From: Acetobacter farinalis
Lineage (GTDB): Bacteria > Pseudomonadota > Alphaproteobacteria > Acetobacterales > Acetobacteraceae
Assembly: GCF_026240015.1 (NCBI RefSeq)
Contig: NZ_JAPIUX010000001.1
Location: forward strand, 248,001 to 312,000
Length of the DNA stretch: 64,000 bases
Direction: 5' to 3'
Shown in pieces: positions 41,313 through 50,489 of this stretch; position 1 is the stretch's first letter, and each line of letters starts with the position of its first letter. The translations under genes were made by a program, and so were the position numbers. The notes below the pieces were generated by a model, which was not told where the DNA came from, made no database searches, and saw nothing but the letters and a program-made list of their open reading frames with translations.

Positions 41313-42014
41313 ATGGAGACACGCACCGTCGGGCCATTGCTGGAACTGAACAAGGCTGTGCCCTCCTTTGAAGAAAGCGGCCTGCCGCCTTTGCCGTTCA
41401 GCATGAAGCTGATGCCGGGGGACTGCGTGGTGGTGGAGGCGCGTTCCGCCTCTCGCGCCACCATGTTTGCGGATCTGTGCTGCGGGCTGGTGCCGCTGGA
41501 AGAGGGCGCGGTAAAATTCATGGGGCTGGACTGGGCTGAACTGCATGACAGGGAACTGAACGCTCTGCGCGGGCGCATTGGCCGTATGACCCGCAGGCCA
41601 AGCTGGCCGGAGTTCCTGAACACGCACCTTGCCATCACGCTCCAGCAACTGCACCATACCAACCGCCCGCTGGACGAGGTGGTGGCGGAAGCCGCCCGGC
41701 TGGGAGAACTGTTCGGCCTTCCGGGCCTGCCGGTGCTGCCCCCCAGCAGGCTTTCCGATGTAGACCTGCTGCGGGCAGGGTGTGTACGGGCATTTATGGG
41801 GCGCCCCCGGCTGCTGCTTCTGGAAGACCCGCTGGAAGCAAGCCCTGTGGACCTGCTCAATCCGTTTCTGAGTGCGATAACGGAGGCGCGGGACAGGGGA
41901 GCCGGTGTGATCTGGCTGGTGCGTGGCAATGCCGTATGGCAGGGCTACCGGCAGGGGATTACAAGTTTATGGCGCCTGGCTGATGACGGGCTTGTAGAAG
42001 TACGGACAGCATAA
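41313..42014 (+). CDS. MlaF-position ABC ATPase-like protein lacking nucleotide-binding motifs
   Basis: 233 aa. It has the ABC ATPase length and layout, and is placed where MlaF should be, but its motifs are gone. P-loop: EARSASRAT (~42-50) instead of GxxGxGK(S/T)T. Q-loop: MTRRPSWP instead of FQxxALF. Signature: SRLSDVD (145-151) instead of LSGGM. Walker B: LLLLEDP (~167-173), with Asp and Glu swapped. H-loop: WLVRGN (201-206), no His. Flanking family sequence (GDCVVVEA, LVPLEEGAVKFMGLDWAEL, ELNALRGRIGRM, LLLLEDPLEASPV) still aligns. I infer a pseudo-ATPase. The reading frame is intact and well embedded (gap 4 bases before, 1-base overlap after), so it is not a decaying pseudogene. Confidence 0.82.
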   Translation: METRTVGPLLELNKAVPSFEESGLPPLPFSMKLMPGDCVVVEARSASRATMFADLCCGLVPLEEGAVKFMGLDWAELHDRELNALRGRIGRMTRRPSWPEFLNTHLAITLQQLHHTNRPLDEVVAEAARLGELFGLPGLPVLPPSRLSDVDLLRAGCVRAFMGRPRLLLLEDPLEASPVDLLNPFLSAITEARDRGAGVIWLVRGNAVWQGYRQGITSLWRLADDGLVEVRTA

Positions 42015-42964
42015 TGTTCCAGATCCGCTTACGACAGAAGATCAAACCGCTTATTTCCCTGCGCTATGCGGATGAATGGGTCGGGTTCCTCGTACTGCTC
42101 AGCGTGGTGCTGTTTGCCGGTGCCGTGGTGGAGGCCGGTGTGCTGCGTGACTGGCTGACACCGCCTGCGCGCCTGCATGTCACACTGCCTGCCTCCGGCG
42201 TGGGCGGGCTGACCGTGGGGAGTGATGTGCAGTTGCTCGGCACCCATGCTGGCTCTGTTCGTGCGGTCAAACTCAACCCCTCGGGCGAGATGTATGCGCT
42301 GGTGGATCTGGACCCGCAGGCCAAACCCTTCATCCGGCGGGACAGCACGGCCATTATCCGCAAGCAGTTTATTGTCACCGGCTCCTCCTATCTGGAGCTG
42401 AGCCGTGGGCATGGTGATGCCATGGACTGGAGCTATGCGGTGCTCAACGCCACACCGGCCCCCAATCCGGCGGATCAGATTACCGCCACGCTGAATGATA
42501 TTCAGGACCAGATCATGCCGGCCATTGCCAGCGCCCGACATATGATGGCGGAACTGGATGCCACCATGACAGATATGCATGCGGGCAAGGGCACGGTGGG
42601 GCAACTGCTGACCAATGATGAACTGCTCAAACAGGCGCAAGCGGCGGTTGTTTCACTGAACACCGTGATTGATCGCCTCAAGCCGATTGAGCAGCAGGTA
42701 TCCGGCATCATGACCAAAACGGATGGCACGATGAGCAATCTGCGCGCGTCCACGCATGATCTGAAAGGGGCGACACCCCATCTGCCAGCCATTGCCGCCA
42801 GTGTGGAAGCCAGCACGGCCGATCTGCCAGCACTGCTCGCACAGGCCCAGACCACGCTGTATGGGCTGGAAAAACTGACGGAACAGTTACGCGGCATGTG
42901 GCTGCTGGGGGGGAAGAAAACAACACACGAGAACCTTCTGGCCCCCCGGCAGGTGCGGCCATGA
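42014..42964 (+). CDS. mlaD: MCE-domain protein (MlaD-like)
   Basis: 316 aa. One N-terminal TM segment (~23-46), one MCE domain (~50-130: LHVTLPASGVGGLTVGSDVQLLG, GSVRAVKLN, TAIIRKQFIVTGSSYLEL), then a long helical/coiled-coil region (DQIMPAIASARHMMAELDAT, LLKQAQAAVVSLNTVIDRL) that may form a periplasmic tunnel. It is expected to form a hexameric ring on the MlaE permease. One base overlaps the upstream ATPase-like gene, and its stop overlaps the next gene's ATG (ATGA). Confidence 0.88.
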   Translation: MFQIRLRQKIKPLISLRYADEWVGFLVLLSVVLFAGAVVEAGVLRDWLTPPARLHVTLPASGVGGLTVGSDVQLLGTHAGSVRAVKLNPSGEMYALVDLDPQAKPFIRRDSTAIIRKQFIVTGSSYLELSRGHGDAMDWSYAVLNATPAPNPADQITATLNDIQDQIMPAIASARHMMAELDATMTDMHAGKGTVGQLLTNDELLKQAQAAVVSLNTVIDRLKPIEQQVSGIMTKTDGTMSNLRASTHDLKGATPHLPAIAASVEASTADLPALLAQAQTTLYGLEKLTEQLRGMWLLGGKKTTHENLLAPRQVRP

Positions 42965-43941
42965 GGCGCGGTGTGCACCAGCTCCGGCAGGCCCCGCGGC
43001 GTAAGGCGTCCCGCCTCCCGGCTTCCTTCCTTCTGCTCCCGCTTCTGCTGGCAGGGTGCGGCGGGCAGGCTGCGGATGCGCCTTCCGCGCGGGATGATGC
43101 CGCGTGGGATCAGGCCATGACAGCCGGGCAGGATTCCTTCGAACTGGGTCGCTACAGCGTGGCCATCACCCAGTACCGCAAAGCGGCGGATCTGGCTCTG
43201 TTGCGGGATGATGGTGTGGCGGCCTCCGCCGCCGGGTATGATCTTGCCGTCTCCCAGCTTGCGGCGGATGATCCGGCGGGCGCTATTAAAACCGTGGGCA
43301 TCACCCGGCAGGCAGCCGCTCTGCGGCGGACAGCGGCACAGCCGGAGTTTGATCTGGTTGAGGCCGCGGCTTACTACCGCCTGAAGCAGTATCCGCAGGC
43401 CATAACACTGGCGTCTGCCGGTATGGCTGCCCCCCAGCGGGCCGGTGTGGCGCGGGCCGCGCTTGTGCTGGGGCTTGCGGCGGATGCCGGGCAGGATAGC
43501 GTTGCCTTCCAGAAGGCTCTTGCGTTTTTTGACGGACTCAAGCCGCCGCTCTCCCTTACGGAGCAGGCTGACAAGGCGGAAATTCAGGCCCGCGCCCTGC
43601 TGGCGAGTAACCCCGCGCAGGCGGACATGCTGGCCGAACAGGCCGCCGACCTGCGGCGGCAGGAAGCCTCTTACCGGGATATGGCGCGCGCTCTGGCTCT
43701 GGCCGGGCAGGCGGCGGACCGCTCTGGAGACCGGCAGAAGGCGGCCAGCCTGTGGGCCCGGGCCGCGCAGAGTGCCTCCGTGCAGGCGAAGTTTGCCGAT
43801 ACGATGGATGCCGCCACCGTGACGCAGGGCAACCATCTGACGCGGGGTGGGGCGGACACCTCCCGCAGTGATGCGGCGCAGTGGGGGCATCTGGCTGGCG
43901 GTGTTTCCCTGCATCCGTTTGAGGAAGAGAAAAAACCTTAA
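42961..43941 (+). CDS. Lipoprotein with helical/TPR-like repeats
   Basis: 326 aa. Signal peptide (~15-37, FLLLPLLLAGCGG) with the lipobox LAGC: probably anchored to the inner or outer membrane. The mature part is Ala-rich alpha-helical with TPR-like stretches (AGQDSFELGRYSVAITQYRKAADLALL, AAAYYRLKQYPQAITLASAG, ALVLGLAADAG), which suit protein-protein contacts. It is not an ABC substrate-binding protein of known type. The ATG overlaps the MlaD stop (ATGA); it ends the operon. It may be the periplasmic partner that delivers lipid or bridges to the outer membrane (inference). Confidence 0.7.
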   Translation: MRRGVHQLRQAPRRKASRLPASFLLLPLLLAGCGGQAADAPSARDDAAWDQAMTAGQDSFELGRYSVAITQYRKAADLALLRDDGVAASAAGYDLAVSQLAADDPAGAIKTVGITRQAAALRRTAAQPEFDLVEAAAYYRLKQYPQAITLASAGMAAPQRAGVARAALVLGLAADAGQDSVAFQKALAFFDGLKPPLSLTEQADKAEIQARALLASNPAQADMLAEQAADLRRQEASYRDMARALALAGQAADRSGDRQKAASLWARAAQSASVQAKFADTMDAATVTQGNHLTRGGADTSRSDAAQWGHLAGGVSLHPFEEEKKP

Positions 43942-44080
43942 GAAACCGCCAGAAGAATCTCTGAACTGTGAAGCGGATTTGCCATGCGCAATTGACGTGA
44001 GAAGGCTGTCGTGAGGCCGTGTATGACCCTCTGGAGATACAGGCGCGCGGCAGGGCGGCCTTTCAGACCAGAAGGCAGAG

Positions 44081-45088
44081 ATGAGAAGTTTGTTGCGGCA
44101 GCTTAAGGAAAAGCGCGAGGCAAGACTGACGGCGCGCTATAACAAACTGGATGATGCCCCGCTTCAGAACACAAACGGCACTGGCAAAAAAGTCCATTTT
44201 ACAACAAAGGAAGCCATACGCCGGTTCCGCGCTCATGCGCTGGTGGAGGAAAAAAGCCATCGGGATATCGTGCGTGTGGGGCTGACAGACAGTGTCTGGA
44301 CAGACCTGTACCATCATGCGCTGACGATAAGCTGGCCTTCTTTTGCGGCGCTATCTGTCGTTTTCTATTTTCTGGTGAACCTGTTTTTCGCGCTGCTCTA
44401 CCTGATCGTGCCGATGCAGGTAACCGGGACAGGGCAGCATGGCCTGTTGTCGTTGTTCTTTTTCAGTGTGCAGACCCTCTCCACCGTGGGGTATGGCGGC
44501 ATGGTGCCGGTGGGGACCACGGCCAATGTCATCGTGTCGTTTGAAGTGCTGGCGGGCATGATGATCAACGCTCTGGCAACGGGCGTGGTGTTTGCGCGCT
44601 TTGCCCGCCCGCGTGCCCGCATCATGTTCAGCAACAAAGCAGTTATCAGCAGTGAGAACGGAGTGCCTGCCCTGTGCATCCGCATTGCCAACATGCGGCT
44701 CAGTGTCATTTTATCCGTGGATGTGGAAGTCGCACTCTCCCGTCTGGTCATGAGTGAAAACGGGCATCTGGTGCGGCAGTTTGACCAGCTTCTGCTGGTG
44801 CAGTCTCATGTGCCGGTCCTGCGGTTTGCATTTGTCATGGCGCATGTGATCGGGCCGGAAAGCCCGCTTTACGGGAAGAGCATGGCGGAACTGGATAAGG
44901 AAACAGCCGAAATTGTCGTGACAGTGACCGGTACGGACGAAGCGTTGGGTCAGACCGTTTTTGCCCGAACAGCATACCGGTTTGACCTTGTGCACCATAA
45001 TCACCGGTTTGTGGATATTGTCGCCCCTCGGCCGGATGGCCGAATTGCTGTGGATTACACGCGTTTTCACGATATTGAAAAACACTGA
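44081..45088 (+). CDS. KirBac-type inward-rectifier potassium channel
   Basis: 335 aa. M1 (~85-110), a pore helix with TLSTVGYGG (filter TVGYG, ~132-140), M2 (~145-170), then a cytoplasmic C-terminal Ig-like domain (ARIMFSNKAVISSENGVPALCIRIANMR, LVMSENGHLVRQFDQLLLVQSHVPVLRFAF) that binds regulators. The residue after the filter is Gly. It probably carries K+ across the inner membrane; the direction of rectification cannot be inferred. It stands alone, after a ~140-base gap. Confidence 0.9.
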   Translation: MRSLLRQLKEKREARLTARYNKLDDAPLQNTNGTGKKVHFTTKEAIRRFRAHALVEEKSHRDIVRVGLTDSVWTDLYHHALTISWPSFAALSVVFYFLVNLFFALLYLIVPMQVTGTGQHGLLSLFFFSVQTLSTVGYGGMVPVGTTANVIVSFEVLAGMMINALATGVVFARFARPRARIMFSNKAVISSENGVPALCIRIANMRLSVILSVDVEVALSRLVMSENGHLVRQFDQLLLVQSHVPVLRFAFVMAHVIGPESPLYGKSMAELDKETAEIVVTVTGTDEALGQTVFARTAYRFDLVHHNHRFVDIVAPRPDGRIAVDYTRFHDIEKH

Positions 45089-45155
45089 AGCGCATCGGGG
45101 GGGGGAAGACCTGCCAGGACTGGCTGAAGCCCACGTTCAGGTCGCCTCCGGGCCA

Positions 45156-47366
45156 CTAGGCCGCAGCGGAGGGGAGGTGGAAGCGGCGCGTTGTATCCAG
45201 AAACGTGACATTATCCGCCAGCTCCCGCTTCATGACTTCCAGACTGCCCACGGCGCGGGTCAGGTCCATTTGCCGGGAGAGGTTGGGTTCCGCCAAAGCC
45301 GCGGGGCGGAGCAGTGCAAGCGCTCTGGCGGCTGTTTGCGCGGGCGTGGTGGTGCGACCGTGCAGGGTGGCGATGCTGTGCAGGACATCCTGCAACAGCT
45401 GCGTCTGTCCCGGCTGCAGAATCTTGTGTTCCAGAACATGCTGAATCCGTAAAACCAGAAGCCCTACCGTCATGACTCCCATGGCTCCCGCCAGATAGGC
45501 TTCTGTCAGTGTATCGGGGCTTTCACCCGCATGGTGGATAATCTGTGCAATGCGCCCGCAAGACTGCGCCATCCATTCCGCCGGGGTAAAGGCGCTCTGT
45601 CGTGCGGCTAGCCTGCGCAGGTCCCGCACCAGCTTGCGGCGCAGGCGCCAGCGCTCCGCCGCCGGGTCAAACGGCAGCACCAGCCGGAATGCCCACACAC
45701 CCAGTGCAATACCCAGCACAACTGCCGGGGTGGTGTTGAACCAGACCAGTTCATTCAGGCGCGCATGGTTGGCTGGCCCCACCATGAACGGCATGAAATT
45801 GTTATAGGCCGCGGCGGTGCCAATAGTGCCGGGCGCGCGCAGCGCCAGCCCGCCCACCAGCATGGGAAAGAATAGTGAGGCCAGCAAGGTTTCATTACTG
45901 GCCTGCTCCGGCAGCACCACAAAAACCAACACCCAGGACACCGCCGCCGCCCACAAGGCTCCCCTGAGAAAACCGCTCGAAGCCAGAACAGGATTCTCAA
46001 AGGCGGAAAAGCGTGTGCTGGTCACGGCTACAAACATGGCCAGTGTGGCACCGTTCGGCCACGCAGTAACCTCCCAGATCAATGCGCCAATGCAGATGGC
46101 GGCGGCCGCACGCAGGCCGTTGTTCAGAGCCAGAACGGGGTCTTTTTCAATATGCTGCTTAAAGCGGAAGCGGTCCGTGGGGGCTGGGTCATAAAGGGCA
46201 ATAAAATGCAGCAGGGCTTCATCCAGTTCCAGGATCAGCTTTGCCAGAGCCGTTTCCAGAATACGGCTTTCCAGCAGATCCCGTATCAGGTCATCCGGGC
46301 AGGCGGGCTGGGCGCGGGCTTGCTCAAAAAGGATCAACGTATCTGTTGCGGATTGCAGGCAGTCCGTCCGGGCGCGGTACAGCGCTTTCCGGATCACGCG
46401 GGCGGCTTCAACCGGTGTGGTATTCTGAAGCTGTTCCGGTACGTGGTTCAAAATCGTGGTAAAACTGGAGAGGGTTTTTCTGAATGCCGAAGGCAGGGGA
46501 GAGGCGGCTTCCATGTGGATATGCAGGCTCAACCCACGCGCCAGAAAGGTGGAAATACTGGCCAGAACCGCGCGGGCATGGTCTCCGGCATGGGCATGCG
46601 GGCCGATCTCGATTTCACTGAACTCAATCTGGTCTGCCAGAGAAGGGATGCTGCTCATCAGGGCGCGGGAGCGGAACAGGCCGTCCTTTTGCCCCAGAAG
46701 CAGTCCCGTCATGCTCTGGCAGGCACCGGACAGGGTTTCCTGCATGCGCCTGCGGAGTTCCTCCTGCGCAATGGTATCCAGCCGGGGTGCAAACAGGCCC
46801 GCCAGTGTGCTTTCGCACACAATGCCCAGCGTGATGTATGTCGTGCGGGACAAGGCGATCATGAACACATTGTCCGGCTGGTTTGCCGCACTCAGCACAA
46901 TAATCGTGCAGGTGAAGGCCACCAGCACCAGCGCGTAGGACCGGAAATTACGCAGGAAGGTGGCTTCCGCACAGCAGGCTCCGGCTCCCAGCGCCAGCAG
47001 GGGGAACAGCAGCCAGGGCTCCTGCGGGAAGGCTGCCAGAAAGGCCACACCGGCAATCGCTCCGGCACAGGTGCCTATCAGCCGCCATTTGGCTTTGGAG
47101 AGGCTTTGCCCGCGTGAGTTCTGGGCAACAATCCATGTGGTCATGGCGGCCCATTGCGGGCTGTCCATTTCCATCCATAACGCAATGCTCAGGGCGAGTA
47201 GGGCCGCGCAGGTTGTGCGCAGGGCAAAGCCGAGATTAGCGGGGGAGGGGGCAATCAACCAGGCCAGCGGCGCAGTTTCTGGAAGACCGGCTCGGCCCTG
47301 CACTGCACCGGTAACCCACGCAGGCAGGTGTCGAACAAGGCGTTCAGAGAATAAGGACAAGCGCAC
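45156..47366 (-). CDS. FUSC-family (fusaric-acid-resistance-like) membrane exporter, copy 1
   Basis: 736 aa. Two blocks of TM helices: ~35-195 (FALRTTCAALLALSIALWME, DSPQWAAMTTWIVAQNSRGQSLSKAKWRLIGTCAG) and ~420-545 (the repeat IGALIWEVTAWPNGATLAMFVAV), each followed by a cytoplasmic region. These match the FUSC/aromatic acid efflux domain. A paralogue of similar length lies at 48031-50214 on the same strand. No membrane fusion protein or outer-membrane factor is adjacent. Substrate unknown; aromatic or weak organic acids are possible. Confidence 0.85.
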   Translation of the reverse strand: MRLSLFSERLVRHLPAWVTGAVQGRAGLPETAPLAWLIAPSPANLGFALRTTCAALLALSIALWMEMDSPQWAAMTTWIVAQNSRGQSLSKAKWRLIGTCAGAIAGVAFLAAFPQEPWLLFPLLALGAGACCAEATFLRNFRSYALVLVAFTCTIIVLSAANQPDNVFMIALSRTTYITLGIVCESTLAGLFAPRLDTIAQEELRRRMQETLSGACQSMTGLLLGQKDGLFRSRALMSSIPSLADQIEFSEIEIGPHAHAGDHARAVLASISTFLARGLSLHIHMEAASPLPSAFRKTLSSFTTILNHVPEQLQNTTPVEAARVIRKALYRARTDCLQSATDTLILFEQARAQPACPDDLIRDLLESRILETALAKLILELDEALLHFIALYDPAPTDRFRFKQHIEKDPVLALNNGLRAAAAICIGALIWEVTAWPNGATLAMFVAVTSTRFSAFENPVLASSGFLRGALWAAAVSWVLVFVVLPEQASNETLLASLFFPMLVGGLALRAPGTIGTAAAYNNFMPFMVGPANHARLNELVWFNTTPAVVLGIALGVWAFRLVLPFDPAAERWRLRRKLVRDLRRLAARQSAFTPAEWMAQSCGRIAQIIHHAGESPDTLTEAYLAGAMGVMTVGLLVLRIQHVLEHKILQPGQTQLLQDVLHSIATLHGRTTTPAQTAARALALLRPAALAEPNLSRQMDLTRAVGSLEVMKRELADNVTFLDTTRRFHLPSAAA

Positions 47367-47447
47367 GGACCAGTTTTCCTCCCCGCTTCTGTTATAACAC
47401 AGAGGCGGGTCCGGTCCTTCCTAAAATTCTTTTTCAAAAAAAACGGC

Positions 47448-47708
47448 TTATTGCGCGTGTGTGAGCGGGGTGATGTCCCGTTGTGCTCTCTCAATGGCGG
47501 CTTTCATTGCTGCGCGGGACTGAGGACTGTTTTTCCAGCAGCTTGAACCTGCCAGGGCTGCCCCCAGAGCGCAGAGATCGTCCACATTACGCGTGGCCAG
47601 ATCCGCAAACCCGTTGATCTGCATTGCCTCAAGGCGCGCCACAACCCGTGGACCGATGCCCTTGAGCGCCAGCAGGGCGGCGCGTTCCGCATCATTGAAA
47701 CCGGACAT
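47448..47708 (-). CDS. Small helix-hairpin-helix protein (Cdd1-like)
   Basis: 86 aa. ALLALKGIGPRVVARLEAMQINGFADLATRNVDDLCAL contains a GIGPR helix-hairpin-helix, as in the Cdd1/pathogenicity-locus family and some DNA-binding proteins. Starts at ATG 47708, with GGAGGG about 6 bases upstream; a longer frame exists 5' but has no conserved content. A DNA-binding role is plausible but not shown. It lies between the two FUSC genes, on the same strand. Confidence 0.7.
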   Translation of the reverse strand: MSGFNDAERAALLALKGIGPRVVARLEAMQINGFADLATRNVDDLCALGAALAGSSCWKNSPQSRAAMKAAIERAQRDITPLTHAQ

Positions 47709-48030
47709 TGTTCCCTCCTGTGCCTCTGTCACACGGCGTGTTAGACGCTCTTCTACCCAGCCCTGTGCGCATAATTGCTGAGGTTTTGTCACTATATCGG
47801 GTTGCGGGAAAATGTGCAGGTTTCGGGAAACAGGCCGCAGGGTGCGTGGCCTCTAAGTGTATGAGGGCCGCACTCATGCCGTGTCAGTCTTTGAGTTTTG
47901 TAATCACCGTTTCGGTGCGCTGGTGGCGCCAGTGCGAGGGCACTCGGGTAACACACCATGCATCCCGGGCCTTGCAGCGAGCCCTGCGGAAACAGCGCCA
48001 CCGGGACGGGCTTTTACAGGCTCTCCGGGC

Positions 48031-50214
48031 TCAAGCCGCCCGGTAAGGTTTGGAGGCGTCAAGGAACACGGCGTTTGCGTCCAGCTCGTGTGACACCACA
48101 ATCAGATAGGCAATGGCGCGGGTCAGCTCGATACGGGTGCTGATGTTGGGCTCCATGGCCTCAATGCGGCGCAGGGTCTGGGTGGCAATGCGCGCACTCT
48201 GGGCCGTGCGGCCGTATTTTCCGGTAAAGCGGCTCATACGCTTCATCACCACCTCAATCGGTTTGCGGGCGGAAGGCGGGATCTGGTTGCGCTCCAGCAG
48301 GGTGCGCAGGCGGATAATGTTCAGGCCGATGGTCATGGCCGCCAGTGTGCCCTGAAGGCAGCCCTCAATGGTGGGGGAGGGCGTGGGGCCAGCATGGCGG
48401 ATCAGGCGGGCGAAGCGGTCAATATTCCGGCCAATCCAGTTCTGGTTGAGCGGGATTTGCTCCGCGGAGGCCAGCGTGCGCAGGTCCCGTAGCAGGGTGC
48501 GGCGCATGCGCCAGCGTTCCGCCGCACTGCTGAAGGGCATGACAGCCCGGAACATCACAACGGCGAAAGCCACTCCCAGAAGAATGGCGGCGGTGGAGTT
48601 GAACCAGGCTATCTCGTTTTCTCGGCCCTGGTTCAACGGGTGCACGAAATTGGGGAGCAGCAGCGTATAGGCGGCAGCGTGCAGGGCTGTTGCCGGGTTG
48701 CGGCTGGCCAGCCCGCCCGCAATCATGGGGATGGCGAGGGTGGCTACCAGCATTTCATAATTTTCCTGTGTGGGCAGCACCACAAACACAAGAAAGAAGG
48801 AAACGAGCGCGGCCCAGAGGCTGCCCACCATGAACTGGGTGGTGGCCACCACAGGGTTTTCCCGCGTGGCGAACAGACCGCAGACAATGGCCACAAAGGT
48901 GATGAAGCCAAGACCCGCAGGCCATGCCGTGACTTCCCACACCAGCCCGGCGCAGGTGATGGCAACGGTCGCGCGCAGGCCGTTATAAAAGGCTTCGCGC
49001 TTGTCGACATGGGACTGAAGGCGGAAATGGAAATGGTCCCCGCGTATATAATGCTGGCTGGCATCATATTCCCGAATGGCCTGTTCCAACTCGCCCAGCA
49101 GTTCATCCAGCGCGTTATGCAGGATACGCCCATCCAGCAGGGCCTGAATTTCCGGATTGTCCTGCACCTGAACCTGCTGGATGCTGATTTCCTTCGTCAG
49201 CGCATCCACAATCTGCTGTCGGCATTCGCCGCGCAGCAGGCGGAGGTTTTCCAGAAGCGTCTGGACCGTATCATCATTTTCAAGCTGGGGCGGCAAGGCG
49301 GTGAGAAAGGCGCTGACACGGCTGGCGGTGGCGTGGAACACCGGCTGGTTGGTGTTCACATATTGCAGCCGCACCGCCATGCCCAGACCGCGTGAGAGCA
49401 GAACGGAAACCGCAGCAAGGGCGGCGCGGGCGTGGTCTCCCTCATGCCCGTGCGGGCCCATTTCCACTTCCGAGAATTCAATCTGGTCATTAATGGACAA
49501 AATGGGGCCGAACATCGCACGGGAGCGGACCAGCGCTTCCTCATCCCCAGCCAGAAGGCTGGAGACCGAGGCCGAGACATTGCTCAGCGCGGTGCGCAGT
49601 TTGTCGCGGATATTGCGGCGGGCGACATCCGCCAGATTATGCGCGAACAGGCCCGCCAGAACACTCTCACAGGCAATGCCCAGCACAATATAGGTCGCAC
49701 GGGACAGGGCGGTAAGAAAGACGTTTTCAGGGTTTGGAATGGCCCCGATGGCAATAATGGCGCAGGTATAGCCCGCCAGCACCAGCGCGTAGGAACGGAA
49801 ATTGCGGACAAGGGTTGCCAGCGTGCAGCACAGCCCCACCCAGATAGCCAGAGCCGGGAAAAACAGCCACGCCTGCTGGATAAAGGCGGATATCAGCGTA
49901 ATGGACATCACCACGCCAACGGCGGTGCCGACCAGACGCCACCGCGCCTTCGAAAGGCTTTCCCCGCGTGATCCCTGCGCCACGATCCAGACGGTCATGG
50001 GGGCCCACTGCGGGTCATCCAGCTCCATCCACAGGGCGATAACCAGCGAGATGAGGGCCGCCGCCGTGGTGCGCACGGCAAATCCCACAGCGGGGAGCGT
50101 GGGAGCAAACAGCCATTGCAGATGGCTGCTTTTCTGCTCACCGGGGCGACGCAGGGGGCGCAGATGGCGCAATGGCCCGATACGCTCGAGAAGGAAAAGA
50201 GGGATGCTGGGCAA
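48031..50214 (-). CDS. FUSC-family membrane exporter, copy 2
   Basis: 727 aa. Same architecture as the copy at 45156-47366: TM block ~40-190 (FAVRTTAAALISLVIALWMEL, DDPQWAPMTVWIVAQGSRGESLSKARWRLVG) and ~415-545 (AGLVWEVTAWPAGLGFITFVAIV). The two proteins share long near-identical stretches such as SLSKA(K/R)WRL and NFRSYALVL, so they are paralogues from a tandem duplication with the Cdd1-like gene inserted or retained between. Substrate unknown. Confidence 0.85.
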   Translation of the reverse strand: MPSIPLFLLERIGPLRHLRPLRRPGEQKSSHLQWLFAPTLPAVGFAVRTTAAALISLVIALWMELDDPQWAPMTVWIVAQGSRGESLSKARWRLVGTAVGVVMSITLISAFIQQAWLFFPALAIWVGLCCTLATLVRNFRSYALVLAGYTCAIIAIGAIPNPENVFLTALSRATYIVLGIACESVLAGLFAHNLADVARRNIRDKLRTALSNVSASVSSLLAGDEEALVRSRAMFGPILSINDQIEFSEVEMGPHGHEGDHARAALAAVSVLLSRGLGMAVRLQYVNTNQPVFHATASRVSAFLTALPPQLENDDTVQTLLENLRLLRGECRQQIVDALTKEISIQQVQVQDNPEIQALLDGRILHNALDELLGELEQAIREYDASQHYIRGDHFHFRLQSHVDKREAFYNGLRATVAITCAGLVWEVTAWPAGLGFITFVAIVCGLFATRENPVVATTQFMVGSLWAALVSFFLVFVVLPTQENYEMLVATLAIPMIAGGLASRNPATALHAAAYTLLLPNFVHPLNQGRENEIAWFNSTAAILLGVAFAVVMFRAVMPFSSAAERWRMRRTLLRDLRTLASAEQIPLNQNWIGRNIDRFARLIRHAGPTPSPTIEGCLQGTLAAMTIGLNIIRLRTLLERNQIPPSARKPIEVVMKRMSRFTGKYGRTAQSARIATQTLRRIEAMEPNISTRIELTRAIAYLIVVSHELDANAVFLDASKPYRAA

Positions 50215-50489
50215 AAGCGGCTACTTTATCGGGTGAAGCTGTTCAGGGCGATTCAGTCTCTCAAAATAGCCCGATTCCCTGAATTTTCCTTGAGGTGTCA
50301 GATGCATATCAGCTATCGGTTCAGTCTGGCTGAGGTGCCCGGATATCAGAAAGACTGTTATTGATCTCGCATATGAGAGCGGTCTGGTCCATGGTCATCT
50401 CGTGTCTGATGGCTTCTGGTAAGGCGTGTATCGCTGTATGAACGTGAAACGTGCTCACCAGCTTAATGGAATAGCAGAGAGGCTTTAAT

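Noticed and set aside
41313..42014. Reading the ATPase-like gene as a pseudogene
   Set aside because: No frameshift or stop; full ABC ATPase length; coupling to neighbours intact; so it was kept as a pseudo-ATPase rather than a decayed gene.
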